Source: Pseudomonas sp. LS.1a
GTDB taxonomy: Bacteria; Pseudomonadota; Gammaproteobacteria; Pseudomonadales; Pseudomonadaceae
DNA length: 64,000 nt
Reading direction: 5' to 3'
Assembly (NCBI RefSeq): GCF_022533585.1
Contig: NZ_CP092827.1
Coordinates: forward strand, 3,636,001-3,700,000
The notes under the pieces are model-generated. The model saw nothing but the letters and a program-made list of their open reading frames with translations, was not told the origin of the DNA and did not search any database. The position numbers and the translations under genes are program-made. Of this stretch, positions 20,040 through 29,383 are shown in pieces. Position 1 is the stretch's first letter. Each line of letters opens with the position of its first letter.

Positions 20040-20393
20040 TCAGGTGCCCAGCAGTTCGCGCACCTTGGCGATCATACAGTCCATGTCGAACGGTTTGTCG
20101 AACACCGCGGCGAACAGTTCCGGGCATCCCTGGTTGGCCTGCGCGCCGCTCATGAGGATGACCGGCAACTCGCTCAAGGCCGAGTCTTGACGCATCGAGC
20201 GCACCAGCTCCTCACCGTTGAGCAGCGGCATCATGTAGTCGGTGATGACCAGCTGAACGCGCTTTTCCTTCAACGCCTCCAGCGCCTTGAAGCCGTTACT
20301 CGCCTTTTCCACCAGGAAACCTTCGTCCTCCAGGGCAAAACCGAGGATGTCGGCAATCAGGTACTCGTCATCGACGATCAGGATGGTGTTCAT
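20040..20393 (-). CDS. Single-domain response regulator
   Basis: 117 residues, receiver domain only: IVDDEYLIAD with acidic DDE at 8-10, phospho-acceptor Asp in LVITDYMMP, Thr/Ser equivalent in VILMSGAQ, and Lys in FDKPFDMD. It has no output domain. It is the last gene of a three-gene minus-strand group with a KaiC-like ATPase and a histidine kinase, so it is the probable phosphate acceptor of that kinase. Confidence 0.88.
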   Translation of the reverse strand: MNTILIVDDEYLIADILGFALEDEGFLVEKASNGFKALEALKEKRVQLVITDYMMPLLNGEELVRSMRQDSALSELPVILMSGAQANQGCPELFAAVFDKPFDMDCMIAKVRELLGT

Positions 20394-20405
20394 CGGCCCG
20401 CCCCG

Positions 20406-21851
20406 TCACCCGCTCCCCTGCGGCACCGGCGTTCCCGAAAGCACACCGCAGGCGCCTTCGAACGCCTTGCGCAGGGTAATGCCCTGCGGCCCGATCAGCA
20501 GCTCGTGCAAGGCAGGGTCATGGTGGCTGTCACGCACCTTGAGGATCGACAGCATGCGCCGTAGCTGCGAATCCAGTTCGACGAAGCGCATCAGCATCAG
20601 GTTGTCGACGATACTCGACAGGTCCGGGGCCGGGGCGCTGATTTCCGCACCGAAGATGTCGCGCATTTCCCAGGTGAGCATCACGCTGACATCACGCGCG
20701 CGCAGCTCGCCGACCAGCGCGCGGAAAAACGCATTGAGCCGCGCCGGGTCGGTGGCCAGGCGGCTGAACGCCCCCAGGCTGTCGATCAGTACGCGCTTGC
20801 TGCCTTGCGCCGCTACCCGTTCGAGCAGGCGCGCACCGACCTGGTCCAACAGGCCCTCGGTGGTCGGTTGCCAGCACAGCTGCAGGCTGCCGCCCTGCTC
20901 CATGGCGGCAAAGTCGTAACCCAGCGACACGGCCTTGATACGCAAGCGTTCCGGTGTTTCGTAAAAGCCGAAATGCAGCCCCGGCGCCTGCGGGCTGCTG
21001 GCACCGAGAAAGGCCAGGCCCAAGGACGTCTTGCCAATACCCGAGGGCCCGATCAGCAAGCTGACCGAACCCGTAGCCAGGCCGCCACCGAGCATTTCAT
21101 CCAGGCTTTCCACCCCGCTGCCGATACGCTCCAGGGTGGCACTGCCCGCCTGGCTGGGGTGGCTGAACAGCGACTCCAGGCGTGGGTAGACGTGCATGCC
21201 GGCTTCATCGATGAGGCACTCATGGCGCCCCGACAACGCCGCACTGCCCCGCGTCTTGCGCAGCTGGATATGGCGCACGGCGCGGCTGCCGAACAATTGC
21301 TCGCCCAGCTCGATCACGCCGTCGACCATGGTGTGCTCCGGGCTGCCCTCTTCCAGCCTGGCGCTGGTCAACAGCAGCACGGTGCAACCGGCAAAGGCCG
21401 CATGGCCCTGCAGTTCGGAGACGAATTTCTTGGTGTCCAGCGCGGTTTCCGCACGCACCCGGGCATTGAGCACGCCATCGACGATCAGCAGGCTGGCCTG
21501 CTGCCGGGCGATTTCCTGGCGCAGCAACCGTACCACCGCGTCCAGGCCTTCCTGCTCCAGGGTGTCAAAGGCACTGACGAACTGGATCGGGTCGCCGACC
21601 AGCGCCGGGTCGAAGAACTCCAAGGTCGCCAGGTACTGGAACAGCCGCTCGTGCGACTCGCTCAGCAAGGTAGCCACCAGCACCCGGCCACCGTTGCGCA
21701 CATGCCCGCAGGCCAGCTGGTTGGCAAGTATGGTCTTGCCGGCCCCCGGCGGGCCCTGGATGATGTAGGACGCGCCAGCCACCAGGCCACCCTGGAGCAA
21801 CGCATCGAGCCCTTCGATCCCCGTCACCAGCCGCCTGAGTGCCTGTGCCAT
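20406..21851 (-). CDS. KaiC-like double-domain RecA-fold ATPase
   Basis: 481 residues from the ATG at 21851; the frame runs upstream into the kinase gene but family members start near AQALRRLVTGIEGLD. Two tandem KaiC/RAD55-type domains, each opening with a GI-LD or GV-LDE-LGGG segment and Walker A motifs GPPGAGKT (33-40) and GPSGIGKT (about 264-271). KaiC is the circadian clock ATPase of cyanobacteria; Pseudomonas homologues act without KaiA and often with two-component partners. Its gene starts 5 bases after the kinase stop, so the two are co-transcribed. The output is unknown. Confidence 0.85.
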   Translation of the reverse strand: MAQALRRLVTGIEGLDALLQGGLVAGASYIIQGPPGAGKTILANQLACGHVRNGGRVLVATLLSESHERLFQYLATLEFFDPALVGDPIQFVSAFDTLEQEGLDAVVRLLRQEIARQQASLLIVDGVLNARVRAETALDTKKFVSELQGHAAFAGCTVLLLTSARLEEGSPEHTMVDGVIELGEQLFGSRAVRHIQLRKTRGSAALSGRHECLIDEAGMHVYPRLESLFSHPSQAGSATLERIGSGVESLDEMLGGGLATGSVSLLIGPSGIGKTSLGLAFLGASSPQAPGLHFGFYETPERLRIKAVSLGYDFAAMEQGGSLQLCWQPTTEGLLDQVGARLLERVAAQGSKRVLIDSLGAFSRLATDPARLNAFFRALVGELRARDVSVMLTWEMRDIFGAEISAPAPDLSSIVDNLMLMRFVELDSQLRRMLSILKVRDSHHDPALHELLIGPQGITLRKAFEGACGVLSGTPVPQGSG

Positions 21852-21856
21852 GGTGT

Positions 21857-23017
21857 CTACCTGTCGAGTTGGCTGTCCGTCTGGTCCTGATAGATTGGCA
21901 AGTAAAGCTGCATGCAAGTTCCCCGGCCGGGCTCACTGTCGACGCAAATGGCGCCACCGCTCTGCCTGGCAAAACCATACACCTGGCTAAGGCCCAGGCC
22001 AGTCCCCTTGCCGAAGGGCTTGGTGGTGAAAAACGGCTCGAAGATCCGCGGCAGTACCGCTGGCGCGATACCTTCGCCGCTGTCTTCCACCTCGAAACGC
22101 ACAAACCCGCCGTGCAGCCCTTCCACTTCGCCGGCCAGTTCGACCACGTCGACCGTCAGGACGATCCGGCCCTGCCCTGTGATGGCATCGCGGGCATTGA
22201 ACAACAGATTGAGCAGCACCATCTGCAATTGCCCGGCATCCACCTGGATCAGGGGCAGGTCCGGTTGCAACAGTACCTTCAGGTCAATCGAACCAGGCAG
22301 CGCATGCTCCAGTAGACCACGGGTGGCGGCAACAAGGTTCGCCGGGGCGACGCAGGCCACATCAAGCTTGCGGTGGCGAGCAAAGCTGAGCAACTGCTTG
22401 GTCAGTTCGGTGCCCCGCTGCCCGGCATCGAGAATGTGCTGCAGCATGCGCTGGGCGCGTGCCGGGTCCTGGGTGGCCAGCGCCAGGCGCGCCGAACTGA
22501 TGATGATGGTCAGCATGTTGTTGAAGTCATGCGCCAGGCCACCGGTCAACTGGCCGAGGGCCTCCAGCTTCTGTGCCTGGAACAGCTGGGCGCGCACCGC
22601 GTCCAGCTGCAGCGCCGATTCGCGACGGTCGGTGATGTCCCGGGTCACCTTGGCCAGGCCGACGACCTGGCCATGGTCATCGCGAATCACATCCAGCGCG
22701 GCCAAGGCCCAGAACTGCGTGCCATCCTTGCGAACGCGCCAGCCTTCGTCCTGCGCCACGCCCTGCTCCAGCGCCTGACGCAGCAAGCGCTCCGGGCGGC
22801 CCTCAGTGCAATCCTGCGGGGTGAAGAACAATGAGAAATGCTGGCCGATCACTTCATCGGCACGGTAACCCTTGATGCGTTGCGCGCCCGCATTCCACGA
22901 CACCACATGGCCGGACGGGTCGAGCATGTAGATTGCGTAATCCACCACCGACTGCACCAACTGCTCATAGCGGTGGGCAGGCATGACGGGGTGGTCGAGG
23001 CAGTCAGCTGAAACCAT
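21857..23017 (-). CDS. PAS-domain hybrid-type sensor histidine kinase
   Basis: 386 residues, soluble. An N-terminal PAS domain (about 15-135; MLDPSGHVVSWNAGAQRIKGY) is followed by a HisKA with phospho-His in GLAHDFNNML (about residue 163) and a HATPase with NARDAI, DSGEGI and GTGLGLSQVYG. There is no receiver domain of its own. The start at 23017 has GGAG five bases upstream. First gene of the kinase, KaiC-like ATPase and receiver operon; the PAS domain probably senses a cytoplasmic signal. Confidence 0.9.
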   Translation of the reverse strand: MVSADCLDHPVMPAHRYEQLVQSVVDYAIYMLDPSGHVVSWNAGAQRIKGYRADEVIGQHFSLFFTPQDCTEGRPERLLRQALEQGVAQDEGWRVRKDGTQFWALAALDVIRDDHGQVVGLAKVTRDITDRRESALQLDAVRAQLFQAQKLEALGQLTGGLAHDFNNMLTIIISSARLALATQDPARAQRMLQHILDAGQRGTELTKQLLSFARHRKLDVACVAPANLVAATRGLLEHALPGSIDLKVLLQPDLPLIQVDAGQLQMVLLNLLFNARDAITGQGRIVLTVDVVELAGEVEGLHGGFVRFEVEDSGEGIAPAVLPRIFEPFFTTKPFGKGTGLGLSQVYGFARQSGGAICVDSEPGRGTCMQLYLPIYQDQTDSQLDR

Positions 23018-23130
23018 GCGAGCTCCACCGGCACAACAGCAGGAGGGAAAATAGGCCTGGCCGAACGCGCTCGCCTGTGAGCGCTCGCGTGGTTAGCCCT
23101 GCGTGATGGACCCCGTGTGGCTGGCCAGGT

Positions 23131-23406
23131 TCAACGCTCAGTTTCAACCAGCACCGGGCTTATGTGTCGCGGCATCGCCACTTTCAGCAGCCACAAGCCG
23201 ACCAGCAGGATAAGCCCGCCACCAGCCAGGGCCATCAACCGCTGCGGTTGAGGGTGTTCGGCATCGAACCCCAGCATCAGCAGGTAACCGCCCAGGCTGA
23301 TCAGGCTGAGGTAGAGAAATGCCCCCAACACGACCACCTGCACGAACAGTAGTCGCCAGAACAGCCGTGGGCGCACGATGCGCCCGGAAGTAGCGGATTG
23401 GGTCAT
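23131..23406 (-). CDS. Two-helix membrane protein, 91 residues
   Basis: Start at the ATG at 23406, since the longer frame adds only poorly supported residues. Two hydrophobic helices (about residues 17-45 and 58-77; LLFVQVVVLGAFLYLSL and LAGGGLILLVGLWLL) flank a short loop. No family recognised. Oriented away from the tRNA gene. Confidence 0.6.
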   Translation of the reverse strand: MTQSATSGRIVRPRLFWRLLFVQVVVLGAFLYLSLISLGGYLLMLGFDAEHPQPQRLMALAGGGLILLVGLWLLKVAMPRHISPVLVETER

Positions 23407-23515
23407 TACCGCACACTCCTGGATCCAATAATGAGGGCAACAGTGGCGTAATGACAGCAAGGTGTCAATTGCCCATACGATCGACCCTTCACTCTGTTGA
23501 TCATAGGTGCTGCGG

Positions 23516-23544
23516 TTGACTCAACTATAACAATGGGTTATAAA
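23516..23544 (+). promoter_or_regulatory. Sigma-70 promoter of tRNA-Leu
   Basis: TTGACT (23516-23521) and TATAAA (23539-23544) with a 17-base spacer, about 65 bases upstream of the tRNA. Confidence 0.8.
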
Positions 23545-23608
23545 GCGCGCTTGATTGCAAAGCCCTTCTGCTTAGAAGCGAGCTGGTCGTTGCGACCCCT
23601 TCAAGCGT

Positions 23609-23693
23609 GCGAGTGTGGTGGAATTGGTATACACAGCAGACTTAAAATCTGTCGGCGTGAGCCTTGCGGGTTCGAGTCCCGCCACTCGCACCA
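23609..23693 (+). tRNA. tRNA-Leu (anticodon UAA)
   Basis: 85 bases including an encoded CCA. Acceptor GCGAGTG pairs with CACTCGC; anticodon loop CTTAAAA gives UAA; there is a long variable arm (TCGGCGTGAGCCTT) and a GGTTCGAGTCC T-loop, all typical of class II tRNA-Leu. Confidence 0.97.
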
Positions 23694-23705
23694 AACTTCC
23701 TTGAA

Positions 23706-23732
23706 AAGGCGCCCTCGCGGCGCCTTTTTGCT
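23706..23732 (+). terminator. Rho-independent terminator of tRNA-Leu
   Basis: GGCGCC-CTCGC-GGCGCC followed by TTTTTG, 13 bases beyond the tRNA. Confidence 0.9.
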
Positions 23733-23797
23733 GTCTGCCAGCAATCCTGGGCGCAGCTGCTAGAGTGGACCTTGTACCCGTCCACTGGAACGCCGCC

Positions 23798-24211
23798 ATG
23801 CGCTACTCCCTGTTCGATGGTCAACGCGACATCATTATCCTGATTGCCCGCCTGCTGCTGATGATCCTGTTCGTCTTGTCTGGCTGGGGCAAGCTGACCG
23901 GGTTCGAAGGCACGGTCGGCTACATGACCTCACTGGGCGCCCCTGCCCCGATGCTGGCAGCGGCAGTTGCCGTGCTCATGGAGTTCGTCGTCGGCATCCT
24001 GCTGATCCTCGGTTTCTACACCCGGCCGCTGGCCTTCCTGTTTGCGCTGTTCGTGCTGGGCACGGCGCTGCTGGGCCACCCGTTCTGGAGCATGGTCGAC
24101 CCTGAGCGCAGCGCCAACATGACCCAGTTCCTGAAAAACCTCAGCATCATGGGTGGCCTGCTGTTGCTGGCAGTGAGCGGCCCTGGGCGTTTTTCGGTAG
24201 ACGGGCGCTGA
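23798..24211 (+). CDS. DoxX family membrane protein
   Basis: 137 residues from the ATG at 23798. Four hydrophobic helices with the family pattern LLLMILFVLSGWGKLTGFEG at the start and GFYTRPLAFLFALFVLGTALLGHPFW later. DoxX-like inner-membrane proteins are tied loosely to thiol and redox functions; no specific substrate is known. Monocistronic. Confidence 0.88.
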   Translation: MRYSLFDGQRDIIILIARLLLMILFVLSGWGKLTGFEGTVGYMTSLGAPAPMLAAAVAVLMEFVVGILLILGFYTRPLAFLFALFVLGTALLGHPFWSMVDPERSANMTQFLKNLSIMGGLLLLAVSGPGRFSVDGR

Positions 24212-24212
24212 G

Positions 24213-24410
24213 TCAGTCGTCTTCGCAATCGTCGAACCAGGCTGGGTGATCGCGTTCCTCGTCATCGAGGTCATCCAGCGTTTCCTCGTCTTCCTCCACC
24301 TCGTCCTCGGCGCCTTGGGCATCCGCTTCCGGCTCCACATCGTCGTAGAGGAATTCGTGGTCAAGCAGGTGATCGTGCTCGGGTTCGTGCAGGTCGTCTT
24401 CGTCGTGCAT
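24213..24410 (-). CDS. Highly acidic small protein, 65 residues
   Basis: About half the residues are Asp or Glu (HDEDDLHEPEHDHLL, EVEEDEETLDDLDDEE). It ends PAWFDDCEDD and is convergent with the DoxX gene, with stops one base apart. The RBS GGAGCC lies just upstream. Similar acidic proteins are common in Pseudomonas genomes without known function. Confidence 0.65.
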   Translation of the reverse strand: MHDEDDLHEPEHDHLLDHEFLYDDVEPEADAQGAEDEVEEDEETLDDLDDEERDHPAWFDDCEDD

Positions 24411-24981
24411 GTTGGCTCCTGGGCTAAAGGCAGGCCTGTATAGGCCGATCGGCCGTGCAGGTCAATGCGCTACCGCTTAATGCTCGGTTAACCGGCCGGG
24501 TCCAGCATGCAGGCTCTCCCTTCAAACGTTGCTTGCCCGCCTTCCATGGCGGGCTTTTTTTGTCCCTTGGTATTTCCTTTCTCCAGCCTTGGCAAATCAT
24601 ATTGAACTGCGTGCATATTGCCCGCTGCGAGTGGAAGAACCCCCTGTACCAGGCCCTGAACAGCAGCGCCTGGCACCGCAATTACCGGACCATGACACGC
24701 TCATGACCTGACCTTCACGAAATACTGACGTCCGTGTGGGCACACTGACCCTGCTCCGTATGTTCTTGCAGCCCGCCGCATTATTGCCGCGGGCTTTTCT
24801 TTTTGTGCCTAGTCTCTGGCAGCCGTCATACGCAGGGCACTTGTGGGAGCGCAAGGCCGGTAAGTGAGTACAAGGCGGTTACCCCCCCAGACCATGACCT
24901 GAAGCAGTTTTGCCCCTCCAGGCAAGGGCTATGCTAACCCGGCGATAACCCAAGCTCACTCGGATAGACACGGAGGCTCCT
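24411..24981. other. 571-base gap with two terminator hairpins; possible sRNA
   Basis: No convincing protein gene. Two plus-strand Rho-independent terminators occur, at 24535-24558 (GCCCGCC-TTCCAT-GGCGGGC then T7) and 24772-24800 (AGCCCGCCGC...GCGGGCTTTTC), with no gene to serve upstream on that strand apart from distant doxX. This fits one or two small RNA genes at about 24450-24558 and 24600-24800. A short frame ending at 24706 (HIARCEWKNPLYQALNS) looks faintly protein-like but lacks an RBS. The adhP promoter is presumably at the right end. Confidence 0.45.
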
Positions 24982-25995
24982 ATGAAAGCTGCTGTTGTTG
25001 CACCAGGCCGTCGCGTGGCTGTGGTGGAGAAAACCCTGCGCCCCCTCGAGCACGGTGAAGCGCTGCTGAAGATGCAGTGCTGCGGTGTGTGCCACACCGA
25101 CCTGCATGTGAAAAATGGCGACTTCGGTGACAAGACCGGCGTAGTGCTAGGCCACGAAGGCATCGGCGTGGTCCAGGAAGTAGGGCCAGGCGTCACCTCG
25201 CTCAAGCCGGGTGATCGCGCCAGCGTGGCCTGGTTCTACCAGGGCTGCGGGCATTGCGAGTATTGCACCAGCGGCAACGAAACCCTGTGCCGCGAAGTGA
25301 AGAACTCCGGCTACACCGTGGACGGCGGCATGGCCGAAGCCTGCATCGTCAAGGCCGATTACTCGGTCAAAGTGCCCGACGGGCTCGACTCCGCTGCTGC
25401 CAGCAGCATTACCTGCGCCGGCGTGACCACCTACAAGGCGGTGAAGATCTCCAACATCCGCCCCGGCCAGTGGATCGCCATCTACGGCCTTGGCGGCCTG
25501 GGCAACCTGGCTCTGCAATATGCCAGGAACGTCTTCAACGCCAAAGTGATCGCCATCGATGTCAACGAAGAGCAACTGCGCTTCGCCAGCGAGATGGGCG
25601 CCGACCTTGTCATCAATTCACGCACCGAGGATGCCGCCAAGGTTATCCAGGCCAAGACTGGTGGCGCCCATGCCGCCGTGGTTACCGCCGTTGCCAAGGC
25701 TGCGTTCAACTCGGCGGTCGACGCCCTGCGCGCCGGGGGGCGGCTGGTTGCTGTCGGGCTACCATCGGAAGCCATGAACCTGAATATCCCTCGCCTGGTA
25801 CTGGACGGTATCGAAGTGATCGGCTCGCTGGTCGGCACCCGCCAGGATCTGCAGGAAGCTTTCCAGTTTGCGGCGGAAGGGAAAGTGGTGCCGAAGGTGG
25901 CCCTGCGGCCGATCGAGGATATCAACCAGATCTTCGAGGAGATGCTGGAGGGCAAGATCAAAGGGCGGATGGTGATTCAGTTCGCTTCAGAGTAG
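24982..25995 (+). CDS. adhP: Zinc-dependent alcohol dehydrogenase AdhP
   Basis: 337 residues. Catalytic zinc ligands Cys37 (CCGVCHTD) and His in LGHEG; structural zinc cluster CGHCEYC...C; Rossmann GLGGLG. The overall sequence is AdhP-type, a propanol/ethanol-preferring NAD-dependent enzyme that interconverts primary alcohols and aldehydes. The RBS GGAGG precedes the ATG. It is followed 29 bases later by a small gene on the same strand. Confidence 0.95.
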   Translation: MKAAVVAPGRRVAVVEKTLRPLEHGEALLKMQCCGVCHTDLHVKNGDFGDKTGVVLGHEGIGVVQEVGPGVTSLKPGDRASVAWFYQGCGHCEYCTSGNETLCREVKNSGYTVDGGMAEACIVKADYSVKVPDGLDSAAASSITCAGVTTYKAVKISNIRPGQWIAIYGLGGLGNLALQYARNVFNAKVIAIDVNEEQLRFASEMGADLVINSRTEDAAKVIQAKTGGAHAAVVTAVAKAAFNSAVDALRAGGRLVAVGLPSEAMNLNIPRLVLDGIEVIGSLVGTRQDLQEAFQFAAEGKVVPKVALRPIEDINQIFEEMLEGKIKGRMVIQFASE

Positions 25996-26024
25996 AAGGC
26001 TGGCTAGCACATCGAGGTGAATGT

Positions 26025-26261
26025 ATGAGCATCCGCAGCTTGGCGAAAAACCTGCCACCCGACCCGGCCAGGGACGGCTGGGTGCTCGGATGGGGCGTGC
26101 TGAGAGACCGGCATCCCTGGCATTTCGTCGATGTCTATGCCGACCAGAAGACTGCCAGGGCCGAGGCGCAGCGCCGCGGTGCTGGCTACGTTGTGGAGTT
26201 CGGCTCGCATCGCCTTGGATCGGATGAATTCGTTTGCGGGATATGCCCGCCGGAAGGCTAG
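26025..26261 (+). CDS. Conserved small protein, 78 residues
   Basis: From the ATG at 26025 (GAGGTGAAT upstream). The product starts SIRSLAKNLPPDPARDGW and contains HWHFVDVYADQ-type aromatic residues and a final VCGICPPEG. It is read here in the frame that gives a coherent protein; the same frame is open but non-coding through adhP. Probably a core-genome hypothetical co-transcribed with adhP. Function unknown. Confidence 0.65.
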   Translation: MSIRSLAKNLPPDPARDGWVLGWGVLRDRHPWHFVDVYADQKTARAEAQRRGAGYVVEFGSHRLGSDEFVCGICPPEG

Positions 26262-26308
26262 CCTGAATGGGCGGAGCGACGGGGACGCCTGGGCGCCCCC
26301 GCCTTCGA

Positions 26309-26773
26309 TCATGCCGACATCCGTCGCATGATCAGCTCGCCATCGATGACTTCGCCGGTCTCGACAAAGCCTTCGGAGGCATAGAGATGTTTTGCCCCGA
26401 TGTTCTCCGGGGCGACGCCAAGGGCAACACCGGGACCACCTGGCAACGGTTGCAGGTATGCCAGCAGCGCGCGCAGGGCGGCGCGCCCATAACCGCGGCC
26501 CTGGTGGCGGTGGTCGATCATCAGGCGATAGATCCAGCGGCTGTTCTCATCCGGATCGAGGGCATGCATCAGGAAACCGACCATTTCACCGGTCTGCATG
26601 GCACGCACGGCCAAGGGTTCACACCAGGGGCTATCGGCAGCCTGTTCCAGTGATTCGGCGTTACTGGCGATAAAGTCAGATTGGTCGTCGCGTACACGCA
26701 GAGTGCGGCAGTGGGCTTCCTCCTCAGGCGAGCTGAGGGCAACAAGAAGCACCGGTGGGCAAAGAGTGGACAT
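26309..26773 (-). CDS. GNAT-family N-acetyltransferase
   Basis: 154 residues from the ATG at 26773. The acetyl-CoA binding motif is intact: RLMIDHRHQGRGYGRAALRALL (Q/RxxGxG/A), with GFLMHALDPDENSRWIYRL before it and LYASEGFVETGEVIDGE after it. This layout is seen in diamine/spermidine-type acetyltransferases, but the substrate cannot be assigned. The stop is close to that of the 78-residue gene, which is convergent. Confidence 0.88.
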   Translation of the reverse strand: MSTLCPPVLLVALSSPEEEAHCRTLRVRDDQSDFIASNAESLEQAADSPWCEPLAVRAMQTGEMVGFLMHALDPDENSRWIYRLMIDHRHQGRGYGRAALRALLAYLQPLPGGPGVALGVAPENIGAKHLYASEGFVETGEVIDGELIMRRMSA

Positions 26774-26879
26774 GTTGGATTCTCCGCGGGGCAGCAAGGG
26801 CCCCTCCAGAATTTCGTTGACGGTTCATTGACGGACACATCATTGGAAACTGGGTCATGGGGCACCTCCTTGTTCGCGG

Positions 26880-27305
26880 ATGAAGAGACAGTCGACTGAT
26901 CCGGCCGACCGGGGCAACATTCCAGGGGGCTGCCTGGGAATTGCCTGGGAATTGCACAAGCGATCCTGGATCGCAGTGGAAGCTCGCAATGCGTCGATGT
27001 TGCTGGGGTATAATGTACTTAACTTTTCGCTCTTTGGACACGCATTCATCCGGCTCATCATGGTGAGAAACTCACAGCGCCGTCACGGCGTCGGCTCCGC
27101 GATCCTCCGTACACTGGAATCTCAGTGCGGAGCCGTAAAGTTATTCACATAGACAAATGCCTTAAATGATCCGTTGCAAAAACCACTCGGAAAGTTCGGT
27201 TTCATTGAGAGCAGTTATGTCGAGAATCTGGATGAGGCAATCCCGGATTATTTTTGTGAAGCTCTACTCCTGAAGTCGTTGAGAGATCTTAGCGGAGTCT
27301 CTTAA
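26880..27305 (+). pseudogene. Decayed GNAT acetyltransferase
   Basis: The frame encodes a recognisable GNAT C-terminal half: FIRLIMVRNSQRRHGVGSA carries the acetyl-CoA loop, preceded by SWIAVEARNASMLLGYNVLN. A TAG at 27150-27152 interrupts it; the same frame then continues for 50 more coherent residues (PLGKFGFIESSYVENLDEAIPDY) to TAA at 27303-27305. The N-terminus before about 26930 does not look like a GNAT and has probably been replaced. It lies at the left edge of the accessory zone. Confidence 0.75.
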
Positions 27306-27333
27306 TTGACCCCGATCCTTCATTAACACTTGC

Positions 27334-27717
27334 TCACTGAGCTTTTGAAATCAAGCTGCTCATGTATTGGTTAACATCTCGCAGATCCTGAACACTCCAA
27401 GAGTGAGGCGGAATCTTGACATTGTTTTCTTTTAATGTATCTGGAATCAAACTTCCATTTGGGCGAAGCACTATCGAAGATACAATTACTCCGGGATAAT
27501 CGGCTAATCGCTTCCTGAAACTCAACGTCGTAAGGTCTGGCGTTGGAGGATTGCTTTTCCTTGCCAGCGGCCCTGTTCCTTTGATATCCGCGCCATGACA
27601 AACCGAGCATCTCTGCATGTAGAGTTTCTTTCCATTGATATTTTCCGCCAATGAATGCTGCGCGTGGGTTGCTGCGCAGAATCCAAGCAAGGCGATGAAC
27701 AATTTTCTGTTTTTCAT
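27334..27717 (-). CDS. Exported monoheme cytochrome c
   Basis: 127 residues from the ATG at 27717. Signal peptide (IALLGFCAATHAQ) then one heme site CSVCHGADIKGTGPLA and a C-terminal helix VNQYMSSL; a Met for the distal heme ligand could be in the last segment. Base composition is distinctly more AT-rich than the core genes, suggesting acquisition. Partner unknown; it is convergent with the acetyltransferase pseudogene. Confidence 0.8.
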   Translation of the reverse strand: MKNRKLFIALLGFCAATHAQHSLAENINGKKLYMQRCSVCHGADIKGTGPLARKSNPPTPDLTTLSFRKRLADYPGVIVSSIVLRPNGSLIPDTLKENNVKIPPHSWSVQDLRDVNQYMSSLISKAQ

Positions 27718-27984
27718 TTTTTCTTGCGCCAATCAATTTTAACGAAACGAACCGTACGCGATCACAACCTCTCCAATCAGGCAGCTCGGCTGCCGACAGG
27801 AATACGCCTCTTTCCGAGGAAGGACAGCTTAGATGCGGTTCGGTCGTCTGTCGAACGGTAAGACGCCCCTAAGAAGGCAACGGCCAGAAGCCAGCAACTT
27901 GATAAACCTTGAATAAGTCGACGGGATCACACGTGAACATCTGGCCGATGCTTTGCAACATCGGCCGACATGCTCTGGCCAGCA

Positions 27985-29199
27985 CTACCCTTTGGTCAGA
28001 TCAACCAATGGCATCTGCCGCACTTCGGTTTCGCGCTCACCCTGAATCTCGCTCACCTGCTTCAGGGCCTTGTCCACCGCCACCTTGTCCGGCAAGAAGC
28101 TGTAGCTGATGTGGAACTGCCTGTGCTCCTTCGGTCCGATTGTCGGCACCAGGTTCAGTGGCCGCTGGTAACGGCGGTTGTAGGAAAAACTCGTCCCTGG
28201 CTCCAGCCCCGTGACATAGCCCTGGCCTTGGGTATCGGTATTTTTCCACAGGGAGAATACAGGCAGCGTCCGAATATTGAAGCCGACCGAAACGCCCAGA
28301 CTGCCAGCCTTGTTGTGCAACACAGCCAACGTATTGCCTTGGCCATCAGCATACGGCACCACGTTGTAAACCGTTTCGTCATAGTCCTTGGTGGGCGCAC
28401 GGTAGGTTTGCCAATCGGGCAGATCGCCCCTGGCCTTGTCGTTGAACGGAGAGACCTGTTTCACCGGCGCGACGAAACGAGCGCCCTGCTCCAGGAACGG
28501 GGTGCTGAAGTTACTGTGATACAGCGCCTGGTATTCCTTCGGATAGTCGCCGTTGTTGGTCAGGGTGTCATTGAGGACGAACACCGCGCTGCCGGGTTCG
28601 GTGACCACTTCGGTCATAACGGAGAAGTCGACTTTCTTGAACGCCTGCTCTTTCAGTTCGCCGCGCAAGGTGATGGCGTACGGTGGTTTCTCATCAATGT
28701 GCAGGGTGACTTTGCTCGCAGGAATATTGGCGGCCCGACCGTGCAGGGTCAGCAGTTCGCCGTTGTCGATGCCGGGGTGCCCGACCCATTCGTAACCGCA
28801 GCGGGTGACCAGTTCGTTGAAACCCTCCAGCCAGCCCAGACCATTACGCCCATTGAGCTCGATGAAGGACGGGTTGACCACTTCCTTGACTGGCGAATCC
28901 CAGCCCATGCGCACATTACCGACCGACGCCTGCAAGATGTTCATACCGCGGGTCGGCACTACGGAGAGTTTCATCGTTCCGTTATCGATGTCGACAATGC
29001 TGACCCCCTCCTGCCGACCTCCGTGCAAGGTGCGCAGGGTAACGCTGAAGGGCTTGTCGGTTTTTACGCCAAGTTGCTGGCTGGTGATCTGCCAGTTCTG
29101 GGCGGCTTTGTCGGTATCGAGTAGAACGTAATCCCAGGCCAGGGCATGAGAGGTTGCGGACAGGGCGCCGAGAGCAATGAACAGCTTGAGGAGGGACAT
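27985..29199 (-). CDS. Exported aldose-epimerase-like protein (DUF4432 family)
   Basis: 404 residues with a signal peptide (LIALGALSATSHALAWD-like region, residues 1-22). Galactose mutarotase-like fold signs: VVPTRGMNILQASVGNVRMGWDSP, NGLGWLEGFNELVTRCGYEWVG, LHGRAANIPA and YHSNFSTPFLEQGARF. DUF4432 proteins bind sugars; a periplasmic location is inferred from the signal. No sugar genes adjoin it. The 267-base gap to the left (27718-27984) holds nothing I can identify. Confidence 0.75.
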   Translation of the reverse strand: MSLLKLFIALGALSATSHALAWDYVLLDTDKAAQNWQITSQQLGVKTDKPFSVTLRTLHGGRQEGVSIVDIDNGTMKLSVVPTRGMNILQASVGNVRMGWDSPVKEVVNPSFIELNGRNGLGWLEGFNELVTRCGYEWVGHPGIDNGELLTLHGRAANIPASKVTLHIDEKPPYAITLRGELKEQAFKKVDFSVMTEVVTEPGSAVFVLNDTLTNNGDYPKEYQALYHSNFSTPFLEQGARFVAPVKQVSPFNDKARGDLPDWQTYRAPTKDYDETVYNVVPYADGQGNTLAVLHNKAGSLGVSVGFNIRTLPVFSLWKNTDTQGQGYVTGLEPGTSFSYNRRYQRPLNLVPTIGPKEHRQFHISYSFLPDKVAVDKALKQVSEIQGERETEVRQMPLVDLTKG

Positions 29200-29383
29200 G
29201 GCAGTAGCCTTTCTTGGAGTTGTGCCTTTTTATAAACGCGAAGAAACGTTTCAGCAAGCCAGGAAGCCAGACATCTCGGCGCATTCGATGCCCAGCGCAG
29301 CCTCCGGCAGTGGTTACGGCAGGCAGAACACAAGTGCGCGTCACCACGACGAGGCAGCGGCTATCCTTCAGGTTGGAGGGCGT

